This document shows, piece by piece, positions 11,313 through 23,049 of a stretch of DNA of 64,000 bases. Under the pieces are notes generated by a model, which was not told the origin of the DNA, did not search any database, and saw only the letters and a list, made by a program, of their open reading frames with translations. The stretch is taken from assembly GCF_036898095.1 (NCBI RefSeq), contig NC_090726.1, forward strand, positions 36,605,513 to 36,669,512, read 5' to 3'. The position numbers were made by a program, and so were the translations under genes. How positions within the stretch are numbered: the stretch's first letter is position 1; every line of letters begins with the position of its first letter. This DNA comes from Palaemon carinicauda. Its lineage: Eukaryota > Arthropoda > Malacostraca > Decapoda > Palaemonidae.

Positions 11313-12694
11313 CAGTGGAACCTCTACATACGAATTTAATCCGTTCCAGAACCAACTTCGGATGTAGAAATTGATCGGATGTCGAAACGAATTTTCCCAT
11401 AAGAATACATTGAAATAGGATTAATCCGTGGTTGAGCCCAAAAACCTATGATAACTTCTTAATAAACTACTACACATAATTTTCCCATGAGAATAATGAA
11501 CACTAAATTAGATAATAGACATGTAAATAAGAAGAATAGACATGTAAATAAGAAGAATTAGCAAAAAATGATAAATAAGAAACGGGTTTTTAGCGTCACT
11601 TTACCTTAGAAACTCCAGCGCAGGTGTTGTTAGTCTTGCTATGCAGAGAGGAGACGGACGGGCGGCGAGGAGGTAGAGAGGTTAACTACGATAAACGTAC
11701 ACTACCGTAACTTATTCTAACTTACACTAAGTGAACTTTAACATAACTTAGCTTTTTTTTTTTATAATTTATATTTTTTTTTTACATTTTCTTTTTTTCT
11801 TTTTGATGATTAATTTTAATCACTTTCACTCTCTACACTTAAAATTGATTGAATTTTTTTCTCTTCACTCTTTGCTGTTTTCTTTGAACCACTTCCTTCC
11901 TCTTCATCACGAGTTCGCTTCGTAGTTTTTTTAAAGAAGCTATCGATAGAAAGTTGCTTGGTACAGCTTTTCAGAATGTTTCGAAAATAAGTTAGGGAAA
12001 CATCATCAAACTGCGCAGCTACACGACAAACCTGCAATTTCTTTGGATGGTATTTGTCGATGAAGTCGACCACGTCTTGATATTTTCCTAACACCTCTTT
12101 TATTTGCGCGGAACTTATTGCAAGTTCACTCATACGGACGCCACGCTCATGCTTTTCAATAATTCCTTGCTTTACTTCTAAAGAAAGCATTCCCTTATTC
12201 CTTTTCTCACCACTACCACTACCACTTGCGAAACTAAGCCTTTTAGGACCCATGATTTTCGTAAAATACCGTAAAAGGATGAATGTAAAAAATCACGATT
12301 AAAACACAATTAATAGCAGAACGCACAGGGCACAACCACATAAAGCCAACGAGAACAGAGGACTGACCAGAGCCACGCTAATTGAGGGTCCCTCCGAGGT
12401 TGAAGTGCTGCCTTCTATTGGCGGAAATAAAAAACACATCAGGCGCTATGAGCACCGACTACGCATACGAGTATTGTTTACTTCGGGTGTCGAAAAAAAA
12501 ATTCGGGTGTAGAGTAGGAACGTGTTCGAATTGTACTTCGCGTGTCGAAAAATTCGGATACAACCGGTACGACGAAAATTGCTACTTCGTGTGTCGAAAT
12601 AAAATTCGGGTGTAGAGTCAAAAATTTGCTCGAATTTTACTTCGGATGTTGGAAAATTCGGATGTAGATACGTTCGTGTGTAGAGGTTCCACTG
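11313..12694 (-). mobile_element. pogo/Tigger-like DNA transposon, internally deleted
   Basis: Terminal inverted repeats start CAGTGGAACCTCTACA on the left, with the reverse complement on the right (TGTAGAGGTTCCACTG). Both are flanked by TA (11311-11312 and 12695-12696), the target duplication of the Tc1/mariner/pogo group. Subterminal ATTCGG/GTCGAA motifs recur on both sides. It is 1.38 kb and carries one 145-codon frame. It lies in the gag half of the surrounding DIRS element and so is younger than it. Confidence 0.88.
11816..12253 (-). CDS. Pogo-like transposase fragment (CENP-B N-type HTH plus C-terminal tail)
   Basis: The ATG at 12251-12253 opens a 145-codon frame. Residues ~1-45 (KRLSFASGSG, LSLEVKQGIIEKHERGVRMS) resemble the N-terminal helix-turn-helix of pogo/Tigger transposases and CENP-B. 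Residues ~85-125 (FRNILKSCTKQLSIDSFFKK) resemble the C-terminal tail of full-length Tigger proteins. The HTH_Tnp and DDE parts that should lie between (some 300 residues) are missing without loss of frame, so it cannot catalyse transposition. It could still bind the element ends. The C-terminus is acidic and Lys-rich. Whether it is expressed is unknown. Confidence 0.7.
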   Translation of the reverse strand: MGPKRLSFASGSGSGEKRNKGMLSLEVKQGIIEKHERGVRMSELAISSAQIKEVLGKYQDVVDFIDKYHPKKLQVCRVAAQFDDVSLTYFRNILKSCTKQLSIDSFFKKTTKRTRDEEEGSGSKKTAKSEEKKIQSILSVESESD

Positions 12695-13929
12695 TACTAA
12701 GGAGCATTCGTCAGGTCTCGTTGGCGCGTAGCGCATATGTTGTTGGCGCGCAACAGCGTGCTTTGGTGGAGCCTTGTTAGGCCTATGTAAAAACGGCGTC
12801 GGCAGGTCTGTCGGATCGAAGGTCGACGTGTCCTTTAAAAGGACGACCTTCCACCGAAGGAGATCACAAATGATCTGCAGAAAGGTCCACGACCAATGCA
12901 GGAGCAGTGATGGATGATTGGTCTCGAGGCTCCTCTGACGTAGACTGCATAGAAGATGTTTAACTAAAGAGGCGCCTCCTCACCGTAGGTGAAGGAAGGC
13001 CTCTATGGCGAAGAAGAAGGCAACCCTTCCAACGAATGCGCCCTCTGGGGGTCGTTGGATCAGCAAGCTGACCTTCTGCAGTCCTCCGAAGAGGAGTGTC
13101 TGTAAGTAAACTCCCCCAAGGGAAAGAAACACTAGCAGGAGACTGACAATGGACTTAGTTTCTTCCTCGTAGGTTGAACAGGAACGGGAGAATCTAAGCC
13201 ATCAGCTACCGTAGAGTTTGGAGTGGAAGAGGTGATGGGTGATACCGTATTGGATACCTCTGACACACAACGTCGACAAGAGACAGAGGATCAACCTCTG
13301 ACGGTGACAACGATTGCTCGACAGCGGCACCCAATCGGATGTAGTTAAGCAAAACCTCCTTGGCGGGCAAACCCATAAGCCCCAAGGAGGACCAAAGCTG
13401 AAAAAGGGAGGTTAGTGACATATCCTCCCCTGGGGGGAGAGGTGGAGCTGCTTCGCTAGGGGAAGCAACGTCATCTCTCGAGTCCCGAGGTTGGTTAACA
13501 ATACATCGGTCTACGCTACCACTCGACGGTCTCTCGAAAGAGACCTACCGAGTGGGAGCTTCGGAGGAGGTTTGGGCAACGGAAGAAGAGTCCTTGGGTT
13601 TTTCTCCTTTCAAAGCAACCTTCGAAGGAGAAATATCCCGTTTGGATTTCTTCCGTCGTCGCGAAAACCTCTCCCACTGGGTGGTAGACCACTCCCTACA
13701 CTTGTTATTGCTATCACACCGTTGGCCCCTACAAGAAGGACAAAGGACTTGAGGATCAGTCTCGACCGCCGACATGAATGTTCCACAGGGGTGGTCCGGA
13801 AACCCAGGGCAGGTGCGCATGTTCGCAGAGGCCAACTTCACATATGCAGAACTAGAAAAAGAAAAGACAAAAGCAATTAAATGGCTGCCAAATCACGGCG
13901 AGGATGAGAGCGGACACGCCCGACCACCA

Positions 13930-14118
13930 TCCGAGCCGAGAGCAAAGTGGGCTCAAGCACAGGTATGTGAGAGGGGGGGGGGAAGCTACCCTTCCCTACC
14001 CCCGCTAACTAGCGGTGTGGGTAGTAAACCCTTGTTAAAATTTAATGGCTCGTCATTTCAGCTACGCCGAAAGTAATACCCCTATTAAATAGCGTGGTTT
14101 GTATTCCAGGTACGGAAA
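13930..14118 (-). repeat. Inverted terminal repeat, 5' copy
   Basis: Mate of 5100-5290. It includes CCCGCTAACTAGCGGTGTGG and TGGCTCGTCATTTCAGCTAC, and ends in TACGGAA at the host junction. Confidence 0.85.
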
Positions 14119-14120
14119 AA

Positions 14121-14484
14121 ATGCATTTTGGGATAAGCTCGCATCAGTAAGCTCATCCTCCATAAGGTATCATGAAAAAAAAGTGATTAATTAAGTATCT
14201 GTACATCTAGGATGCAAACAGTCTCCAAAAGAAATTTACAGACTCTAAAACAAAGATGAAAATGCAATGCATTAAGAGTTGTTCCCTAGGTAATTCCAAA
14301 TGAAAATAGAACGACCATTTCATCTGGGGGAAGATCTCTGCTGTTATAAAGAGATTTGGGAGAGCATTTTTCACTTCACCTCTTTCCATTAATTTCATAA
14401 AGAGAAATGAAATCAAAACAGGATTACTATTTATCATATTTATAAATTTATCTTATTTCCATTATTATCAATGGAAAAATAATT
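14121..14484. other. AT-rich spacer, nothing recognised
   Basis: Between the DIRS 5' end and the LINE tail. No domain or repeat was recognised. Confidence 0.6.
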
Positions 14485-15965
14485 ATCCTTATTATTATTA
14501 TTACTATCCAAGCTACAACCCTAGTTGGAAAAGCAAGATGCTATAAGCCCAGGGGCTCCAACAGGGAAAAATAGCCCAGTGAGGAAAGGAAATAAGGAAA
14601 TAAATAAATGAAGAGAACAAATTAAATAAATCATTCTAAAATAAGTAACAACGTCAAAACAGACATGTCATATATAAACTATTAACAACATCAAAAACAA
14701 ATATGTCATATATAAACTATAAAAAGACTCATGTCTGCCTGGTCAACAAAAAAGCATTTGCTCCAACTTTGAACTTTTGAAGTTCTACTGATTCAACCAC
14801 CCGATTAGGAAGATCATTCCACAACTTGGTCACAGCTGGAATAAAACTTCTAGAGTACTGCGTAGTATTGAGCCTCGTGATGGAGAAGGCCTGGCTATTA
14901 GAATTAACTGCCTGCCTAGTATTACGAACAGGATAGAATTGTCCAGGGAGATCTGACTGTAAAGGATGGTCAGAGTTATGAAAAATCTTATGCAACATGC
15001 ATAATGAACTAATTGAACGACGGTGCCAGAGATTAATATCTAGATCAGGAATAAGAAATTTAATAGACCGTAAGTTTCTGTCCAACAAATTAAGATGAGA
15101 ATCAGCAGCTGAACACCAGACAGGAGAACAATACTCAAAATAAGGTAGAATGAAAGAATTAAAACACTTCTTCAGAATAGATTGATCACCGAAAATCTTG
15201 AAAGACTTTCTCAATAAGCCTATTTTTTGTGCAATTAAAGAAGACACAGACCTTATATGTTATTCAAAAGTAAATTTACTGTCGAGAATCACACCTAAAA
15301 TTTTGAAAGAGTCATACATATTTAAAGAAACATTATCAATACTGAGATCCGGATGTTGAGGAGCCACCGCCCTTGACCTACTTACAATCATACCTGTACT
15401 TTGAGTTTTGTTAGGATTCAACTTCATACCCCATAATTTGCACCATGCACTAATTCTAGCTAAATCTCTATTAAGGGATTCACCAACCCTAGATCTACAT
15501 TCAGGGGATGGAATTGATGCAAAGAGAGTAGCATCATCAGCATATGCAACAAGCTTGTTTTCTAGGCTAAACCACATGTCATGTGTATATAGTATGAAAA
15601 GTAATGGGCCAAGAACACTACCCTGTGGAACACCGGATATTACATTCCTATAATCACTATGGTGCCCATCAACAACAATTCGTTGAGATCTATTACTTAA
15701 AAAATCAATGATAATGCTAAGAAACGACCCACCCACTCCCAACTGTTTCAGTTTGAAAACAAGGGCCTCATGACTAACACGGTCAAAGGCAGCACTAAAA
15801 TCAAGGCCAATCATACGAACTTCCCGACCACAATCAAGGGATTTCTGTACAGCATTGGAGATTGTAAGAAGGGCAACACACGCACACGCTCCAAGGCCTT
15901 TACGAAAACCAAATTGCAAACTAGGGAATAGATGATTACCTTCAGCAAACCTATTAAGGGACCTT
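14485..15965 (-). mobile_element. LINE (non-LTR retrotransposon), 5'-truncated
   Basis: On the minus strand it runs from within the RT fingers near 15965 to a 3'UTR ending TAGGGTTGTAGCTTGGATAG and TAA repeats at about 14485. It is 5'-truncated, as is usual for LINE copies made by target-primed reverse transcription. The (TAA)n tail recalls I-like elements, but the clade is not certain. Related pieces are at 34903-35545, 36301-36575 and 42015-43375. Confidence 0.85.
14729..15960 (-). pseudogene. LINE reverse transcriptase, one in-frame stop
   Basis: The upstream piece (to 15260) holds FRKGLG, the palm motif IGLDFSAAFDRVSHEAL, SGVPQGSVLGPLLFIL and the catalytic AYADDATLF. It then has the thumb segment MKLNPNKTQSTGM. 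The downstream piece (15247-14729) is in the same frame and reads the C-terminal region LPYFEYCSPVWCSA and FIPAVTKLWNDLPNRVV. A single TAA near 15252-15255 separates them. Apart from that stop and the missing 5' half, the frame is intact, suggesting a fairly young insertion. Confidence 0.88.
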
Positions 15966-16218
15966 CAAAGTAGTAAGAGGAAAATATGGACAAAACACCC
16001 CACATAATTAGATTGAAAATTTGTTTCATTGTCATCTTAACTCTGTATCTGTAGGGAAGTATATATGCTCCTTATTTGTTTGAGGCAAAGGTTTAGATAT
16101 AAGTTGGAGAGGAAAGTATGAAATTGTGGTAGTAATGGTGATTGAAAAAGTTTCCTCAAGATAGACGTTGGAAAAGCGAGAAAGAAATAGGTGGAAAAGG
16201 TGAAATTAGAAAAGCATA
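15966..16218. other. Spacer, nothing recognised
   Basis: No domain or repeat was recognised between the LINE break and the MITE. Confidence 0.5.
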
Positions 16219-17119
16219 CTGTAAACGTATTTTTGTTCGTGGGTACCAAATGTTGGTTCGTGGATTCATAAATTCGCGGATTTCGCTTTTGAAACTTTTA
16301 CCTTTTTGGTTATTAGTTGAACCCCAATTATGATAAAGTGTTAATTTTCAATGCATTGCTTTTATTCATTTATTTAAAATTTTAATAATCAACACTAATT
16401 AAGGGATTACTTATCACTACAAATGGTTATAATGTCACCGCCAAAAAAGAAAATTACAGAATTACCCAAGTTCTTCTAATATAGCATCCTAAGATAAAAC
16501 ATTACTCAAAATCTTTTGTTGTTACTCAGTGGTAAATAATAGCCTTTAAATAGAGACGAGATAGTTAATAGGCATATCACTTTCAAACATGTCGTTGTGA
16601 TTTTCTATGTTTTGTGGTTTGAAAACAGTTTTTATCATATTTAATTTTTTTATGTGTAGTGCTGAAAACATGTCTTGTTTTATGCATATTAGTAGCTATT
16701 ATTATTTTTGTTATGTAACGCATTGTCATTTATTGATGAAAATATTAAAATAAATATGAAATAAAAAACAATGATTCTAATTTTATTTTTATTCAGAAAA
16801 TATATGAAAAAATTCAATATATAGAAAAAAATATAAAAAAATAAACTGTAATAATCTCTGAAAATGACTAAACCTACAAAAGAAAAAAAATAATAATTAT
16901 AGTGCATACCAAAATAAAACATATTCACAATAACAAATAAAAATTAGTAAAATACAATGATTTAGAAAATGTAGGTCACCAACACAAATCGAATGTGTCA
17001 AAGTTCAATACCAAAATCTGACAGTGTATAAAAATTTTCGTTGGATTTTTAAATTCGTGGATTCGTCCACCCAAGAAGACCACGAAAATTGGTACACCAC
17101 GAACAAATATACGTTCACA
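16219..17119. mobile_element. Mariner-like MITE with TA flanks
   Basis: The left end CTGTAAACGTATTTTTGTTC and the right end (reverse complement TGTGAACGTATATTTGTTCG) form imperfect inverted repeats that continue into GTGG-TACCAA. TA occurs at both flanks (16217-16218 and 17120-17121). The interior is about 900 bases, very AT-rich, with no transposase frame. Confidence 0.7.
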
Positions 17120-17307
17120 TAATAAGCTGAAAAAAAGAATTTTTAGGTATAGTTAAAAGACAGAGATGAAAGGGCAAGTTGAGAAGTTTGTACAATTCCA
17201 TTATGGGGTCATGGGGATAGCAATAGGTTTTTCATGGTATGTAAAGTTACCGGGAGAAAGTTAAAATGTTTAGTGTTATGTGAATATAAAATGGAGTAAG
17301 GAAAATT

Positions 17308-19855
17308 ACAAATTTGAAAGTAATTTGCATTTTTCTTAACAAAACAAACCTGTAGCTATTTATAGGGATTGGGATGATACTTTTGGAGAAGTTGGAAGAC
17401 TAGTTATAAGACTTTTAGTGAGGTGTAACCACCCACCTCATAGTTAGTGCTGGGGGGGGGGGGAGCCAGCTACCCTGCTCTCACACACACACACACACAC
17501 CTGTTATATCATCACTTTGTAATGTAGGCAGGACTTATCGGGGGACAGGTGATGGCGGTGGTCTTTCATCACCAAGACCAAGAGAAGCTTTCCTCCCAAA
17601 GGTAAACGAGGAACTCCACTATTGCTGGAATAGTGGCATTGAAGGGAGAGATAACCCTTCCACGATAACAACTACTGTACAGTCCACTTGGCATGGTAGA
17701 CCGAAGCCGAAGATCTACAGTAAGATGGTATCCAGGCATCCTCTTCGCAACTTGTTGCAGAAAGGAGCTGGATAGTCTCCAGGCGTGAAGTCGCAGCAAA
17801 GATACGGCTTTGGGAAAAGACGTTCACATGTGGCTGTTATAATGGATTGTGTCGCGGAGGGAGTTCTCTCGGGATCTTCGTCGGGATTTACAAACAAGTC
17901 AGCTGAGTAGGACGAGTCTCATTACCGCTGATGAAGCCTGCTCCGAGAAGCAAGGGCAGGAAATGGACAACTCCATTTCCCGCAGGATTTCTCGGAATCT
18001 TTGTCAGGAGTTGTAGACGGGTCAGGTGGGTGTGACAAGTCTACTTGGCAAGACGAATCTGATGGGGAAGACAAGATTACCGATGACGAAGACTGCTCCG
18101 AAGAGCAATGACAGGGAATGGATGAATACAATTCCCACCGGAGGAATACCCCAAAAGGAAGATCGAACAGATGAAGGAAGTCTTTCTCGCTGTCGGCAAT
18201 TCTTCCTGCAAGCAGGAAGATTGCTGAACAGTGGCTGGATGGAGGGACTCTCCCTCGGAGGGGAGTGGATGAATCCAACTCCCACTGGAGGAATCACCTG
18301 GAGGGAGACCTGCAGGTGAAGGAAGTCTTTCCCGCATACGGGAAAAAAGGTCCAAGATCTGCTGCTGCAGTCGGCGACTCTCCCCACAAGCAGGAAGATT
18401 GCTGACCAGTGGCTGTTGGAGGGACTCTCCATTGAAAGGGAGAGTCCCAACCTCCAGGCCACACCCTCTGTTTCCCATCGACTAGTTGAAGATCAACATC
18501 AGGTGTTGCCTCAAAAACGTAGCCGAAGCTTGAATCTTAGTTCCCCCGAAGGAATTACTCCTTGTTCGTAAGGAAGGCTGCCCTCATCTCTAGACTTTAA
18601 AGGACTGTGCTGTTCGGACTCTGACCAGAGCCCGGAGGCTGAGTGGTACAGCCTGTGGCTCACCCAACTTCTTTGATGCCTTTGAAGGGAGCGTCAAATC
18701 TGGTGGAGATTCTTGTTTGTCATCCTTCTTCTGCCAGGGTCACGTAAAGACCACAAGAAGACGGAGAATCCTCTTGCCGAATTACCTGGTATCTGGCTGC
18801 CCTTGAAGAGGTTGGATTCGAAAGAGTCCGCTGCAGGTTTGATGAACCAAAGTGAAACGGTGACCTATGAGATGTATCCACTGTTGGCAGAAAGTGTGTC
18901 TCGTAGAAGGAAAAGAATCCAATTCCCGCCAGAGGAATCGCCCGAAGGAAAGACCTAACAGGTAAAGGAAGTCTTTGCCACAGACAAGAAAAATTGACCA
19001 ACCCCCGTTGCTGATGTCGGCCATTCTCTCCGCAAGTAAGAAGATTGCCAAACAGTGACTGGTGGGGGGACTTTCCCTCAGAGGGGAAAATACCAACACC
19101 TGGTGGTGTACCTCCGGGCAGCGATCTCTCCTTTCCATTAACATCCGTATCCAAGTTGAGGGTTGGCATGGAGGTCTATCTGTGGAAAGGTGACCGAAGC
19201 TCGTTTCTGGGGTCATCCCGGCTGGAATGCCCAAAGGAACCCAGTATCCCACTACCCTCGTTCTTACACATGGCATCAGGAGCAAAGGAGCAGAAGCAGA
19301 GATTGTTGCATAAACTGTAACACTTTCAGAGAGACCGAACCCTCGTGAAGAAAGGTCGTTGTCATCGAGCCAATCAGGAGCTGCCACAGGCGCCGGAGAA
19401 CAGGGCAGTGACAGGGCAGGGGCAGCTGATCTACGGGAAAGATCGCTTTGCACATCTACATCGGCTGCCTTAGCCGATTGGAGAAGAACGTTGTAATGCT
19501 GAAGAAAACAAAAAGAATGAAAGGCAAACTCCCTCGGCAGGACAATCTGTTCCGCGGAAGGGAAGGGAGTTCCCCAAGAGAACAAGACATACTCGTAAAA
19601 ACATATTTCAAGGGCTAGAAAAACAGCTGGGGAGGAGAAATATGGACGTCTACTCTCACCAAGCCTAAAATAATACGTGACTAAACATTACAAGTGTGTG
19701 AGTGGGGTGGCTGGCAACCCTGCCTAACAAATCCCCCATTGCTATCTAGTGGTAGGGCACTTTATACCTAGCTATAAAATCTTATGGCTAGTTTCAGCTC
19801 CGCTGAAAGTAAGGTCCCTATAAATAGCGAGGGTTTGAATTTAGTGTCGGAACAA
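17308..19855 (-). mobile_element. Internally deleted DIRS-like element
   Basis: Diverged inverted termini (17308-17520 and 19660-19855) resemble those of the 5075-14120 element: the right end has GCTCCGCTGAAAGTAAGGTC, and the left end has the matching blocks inverted. One recombinase fragment remains at 17569-17799 (minus; NATIPAIVEFLVYLWEE, compare TIPTIVEFLVYLREE at 6566-6880). RT, RNase H and the ICR are absent. The interior, 17900-19600, has repeated gag-like blocks around GAAGGAAGTCTTT and CTCCCTCGGAGGGGAG. It is non-autonomous. Confidence 0.65.
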
Positions 19856-20179
19856 CTCCCATGTCTTTCCTATACTGGTGATGTTTAATGATAATATATT
19901 TGTAATTTTTCTCATTTTTGTCATAAATCTTCTGTAAAAATGTTTACTCTTCAAACTAGACCATTTTTCTTTTATTTTATGAATGATAATAACATAAAGT
20001 ATTGAAACTACGTGAAATGAACATTAACTGTGGAATGCTAAATGAAAAAATAATCATGACCTCCAGTCCTGACTGTATAATGTTCCAACTAAAAATAAAA
20101 AAAAAATTTGATAATTCACTCTTGGAAGTTTATTATTCATGCAAATGCTTTATCAAGAAAATAAACAGTGAAAGGTTAC

Positions 20180-20866
20180 CTTTTGCCATGCAGTTAATTC
20201 CCTATTTGGGAACTCTAGTTTTGATTTTTCAACCATATTTCCAAGCACATCCATGTTCACAAGAACTTTGGCTAAGTCATCTGCTGAACTCCTGTTCATC
20301 GCTTCATGACATTCGTTTGTTATGCTTGGTAAGATTTCAATAAGGGATTCATGATTATTTTTGAGGTCTTCTTGCAATTCGGCAATTTTCTGTGTCTCCT
20401 TTTTGGTTTTCTTGATGATGCTCTCATGCCACTTCATCATGTTACGGAGCTTTCGATGTAATTCCTCTTGATCTCCCAAGTAAGTATACAGGAACTTGCT
20501 ATATGTTTCTAGCTGAGTCTCCATATCCTCGGTAGAAAGCAGTAATTCCTTTGCATTTGATACCTGCTCAGCAATAAACCTGTGTGTAGTTTTTTTCCTG
20601 ATATTTGGTTGGAATTTGTTAGGCTGACCAGATCCTCCTAATCGTTTTAAATCTGAAATGCTCTGTTCTAAATCATAGTTGATAGGCAAATCTGAACTTG
20701 AAACACATGGGTGTTCCTTCATACAAGTAGGACAAGATATTTTGACATCTTTGATCAGGTTTTCCAAGCAGCCACTACAGTAGCTATGGCCACATTGTAA
20801 AACTCGTGGCCTGATCGATTCACTGTAGGTTTCAGCACATAGTTTACAATCAGACGACTCCATACC
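20180..20866 (-). CDS. RING-finger (TRIM-like) E3 ligase exon
   Basis: The ATG is at 20861-20863. The first 47 residues form a C3HC4 RING: Cys6, Cys9, Cys24, His26, Cys29, Cys32, Cys44 and Cys47. A second region (~100-215) is charged and helical, and probably coiled-coil (RKLRNMMKWHESIIKKTKKE). RING proteins of this type act as ubiquitin ligases binding an E2 through the RING. A pyrimidine-rich TTCTTTCAG lies directly upstream of the first exon base (20866). A GTAACC donor follows base 20180 after exactly 228 codons (phase 0), so this is likely an internal coding exon holding the start codon. No later exon was recognised in the window. It is the only convincing host gene here. Confidence 0.75.
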
Positions 20867-21197
20867 CTGAAAGAATTAGAAAAAAAAATAAATAGTATAT
20901 TGGGCAGCATAATGGCCAAGCAGTAATATACTGTAACTTTTCTGGCTTTTCTTGATAAGTAGTGAGTTACACTAAGTATTTCTAAGTACATACACTTTAC
21001 AAATTGTAGAGTATGGTAAACCTCTAACAAAAACCTAAGAATCAGTTCCATCAACTATTAATAAAGCAATGGATGAAGATGTTCAAAGTCTTGGATTAAA
21101 ACAAAGAAATATTAATTACATATGACATGGGAGAGATTTCGTTAAAAAAGTGAAAAATCCAAGATCATCATTCAAAATAACTGTGCTAATGTACAGA

Positions 21198-21200
<3 letters not shown>

Positions 21201-21288
<88 letters not shown>
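21201..21288. repeat. (AT)n microsatellite
   Basis: A pure AT dinucleotide run. Confidence 0.97.
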
Positions 21289-21291
<3 letters not shown>

Positions 21292-21611
21292 TATGTGTCC
21301 AACAAAACATTCTCCTATTAGTGGGTGGCCACAGATATACATGACACAAAAGTCACTGCTATATTTATGCTCTAACTGTTGAATTCTTTAAAAATTTCAG
21401 ACCCTCAGTCACTAATACACAATCGGGCCCTTTTGTTACTTATTCATACACCCCACTTTTTGGGGTTGGTGTTGATTGTGAACGTTTTTAAGATCTCCGA
21501 CTAGGGCTGCCACTCAGAATTTTACTTTTCCCCTACACACTAGGACCATTTTCCCCTACGCAATAATTTTGTTTTTGTTGCATTTTTAGGTCACTTCAAA
21601 CTCACGACTTT

Positions 21612-21614
21612 TAA

Positions 21615-21690
<76 letters not shown>

Positions 21691-21695
21691 CAGTA

Positions 21696-21783
<88 letters not shown>
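21612..21783. repeat. (AT)n microsatellite, interrupted
   Basis: Two AT runs split by CAGCAGTATATTT. It sits where the (TAA)n tail of the next short element would be expected, and may have replaced it. Confidence 0.95.
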
Positions 21784-21785
<2 letters not shown>

Positions 21786-22080
21786 AAGAACAGTAACAAC
21801 ATTAATATAAATAACTCCTATATAAACTATAAAACTTTAACAGAACAAGAGGAAGAGAAATAAGATAGAATAGTGTGCCCGAGTGTACCCTCAAGCAAGA
21901 GAACTCTACCCCCAAGACATTGGAAGACCATGGTACAGAGGCTATGGCATTAATCAAAACGAGAAAACAATGGTTTGATATTGGAGTGTCCTTCGGATTA
22001 TTCAGTGTGCGTGTGTGTGTGTGTGTATTAGAGTATGTCGGCAAAGAGAAAATGAACACTACAAATGATAAAGCTCTTGG
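21784..22080 (-). mobile_element. Short LINE-tailed element, body fragment
   Basis: It matches the body of the 4008-4690 and 43770-44175 copies (ACCCTCAAGCAAGAGAACTC, GAAGACCATGGTACAGAGGC, ATGGTTTGATATTGGAGTGT). The common 3' tail is missing and an AT microsatellite abuts the break. Confidence 0.75.
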
Positions 22081-22334
22081 CTATTGGTTTTAATTTGCAC
22101 ATTTATATCAATTACTTGTAATTCAGATACTGGGTCAATGAACTGTTGGTAACCTAATCAATTTCGAGAAAGGAGCCTTGTTGGGAGTAAGATTGGCAGT
22201 CTTGCCCCAGACGGCCACTAATGACAGAAAATAATGTACGAAAAATCACAATAAACTAGGAAAAATTATATGCATAAAGTTCCATTGATATTTGACGTTA
22301 TAAGTGAATAATAAAATAATAGGAATTAACTTAC

Positions 22335-22500
22335 ATAGTAAATGCCTAAAAGTCCAGGTGCTTTTCGATAAACGAGAACTGTGTGAAGAATTGTAGACAA
22401 GTCTGACTTCTCTTTACAATTAAGACTTTCTTCTTTGAAGGCTGAAGATTAATACAGGCCAATGCGATCAAAATAGAAGAGTTGGTGAGGTCAGAGAAAT
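22335..22500 (-). other. Possible upstream non-coding exon of the RING gene
   Basis: On the minus strand a consensus-like donor GTAAGT (22334-22329) follows TTTACTAT. It lies about 1.5 kb upstream of the RING exon acceptor, with the right strand and order for a 5' untranslated exon. There is no transcript evidence and the 5' limit is arbitrary. Confidence 0.2.
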
Positions 22501-23049
22501 CCTATAGATATGGATATTTTGTGTTTGTTTGGATGTACAAAACCATCGATAGAGAAGAGAGAAATATATTAAAATAAGAATCGAAGCGCATTAAGTGTTT
22601 GATGCATACATGCAAATAAAACATAACTTTAATTCTTATTCAAAATGAAAAAATCCAAGTAAATAGCAAAACCATCTCTATAATATGATGTCCTGTTGTA
22701 TTCTGTGATAGCATACCATTTGGAGTCCGATTAAAAGCTTCGTTAATACTAGACAAGGGCAATCCTTTGATTTTCTCCTCCCATTGATTCAAGACCTCGA
22801 TTTTCTAATTCCACCCCTCGTCTTCTGTATAGGATAAGGATTTGGGTTCTACACTGAACCAATCTTTTGATTTTATCTCACAATACTTCATAAAAGCTAC
22901 ATTATTTCCGTCTGTTTTTTTAACACTCCTGGCCCACGGGGTATTTCCCTACATATTTTCATTCCTATAAGTAGCTTTTTAAGGGATATTTGCTACAGTG
23001 ATATTCCCAGAGAATTTACCTTTAGGTCTCCAGAATTCTAACTCCTGGC
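22501..23049. other. Spacer, nothing recognised
   Basis: AT-rich, without a recognised gene or repeat. Part of it may be the outer end of the DIRS element that follows. Confidence 0.45.

Larger units (their letters stand above)
8811..13900 (-). pseudogene. DIRS gag, expanded and interrupted
   Basis: The N-terminal part at 13545-13850 has a Cys-rich zinc-ribbon-like motif (CPSCRGQRCDSNNKCREW) like that at the start of the intact gag at 48300. The C-terminal part at 8811-9338 is helical (TRKAMETFLLSGTRTIEFL) and ends in a basic RGG/SRGGK tail just upstream of RT, as in 56818-57228. Between them are several short frames (9296-9562, 9463-10005, 10030-10215), an Arg/Ser/Pro-rich array (10439-11146) and the pogo-like insertion. 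Frameshifts near 9410 and elsewhere break it. Confidence 0.65.
5075..14120 (-). mobile_element. DIRS-like tyrosine-recombinase retrotransposon, decayed
   Basis: The ends are inverted repeats (5100-5290 and 13930-14118), with an ICR next to the 3' end (5321-5411). Read on the minus strand the order is Gag N-terminal zinc motif (13545-13850), expanded Gag (8811-13500), RT and RNase H (7346-8796), then methyltransferase-like and recombinase remnants (about 5700-7340). That is the canonical DIRS order. Many stops and frameshifts make it inactive. A pogo-like derivative is inserted at 11313-12694. The host sequence at both junctions carries AAATG, also present at the circle junction deduced from the ICR. 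This fits recombinase-mediated insertion without a target duplication. Confidence 0.8.
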
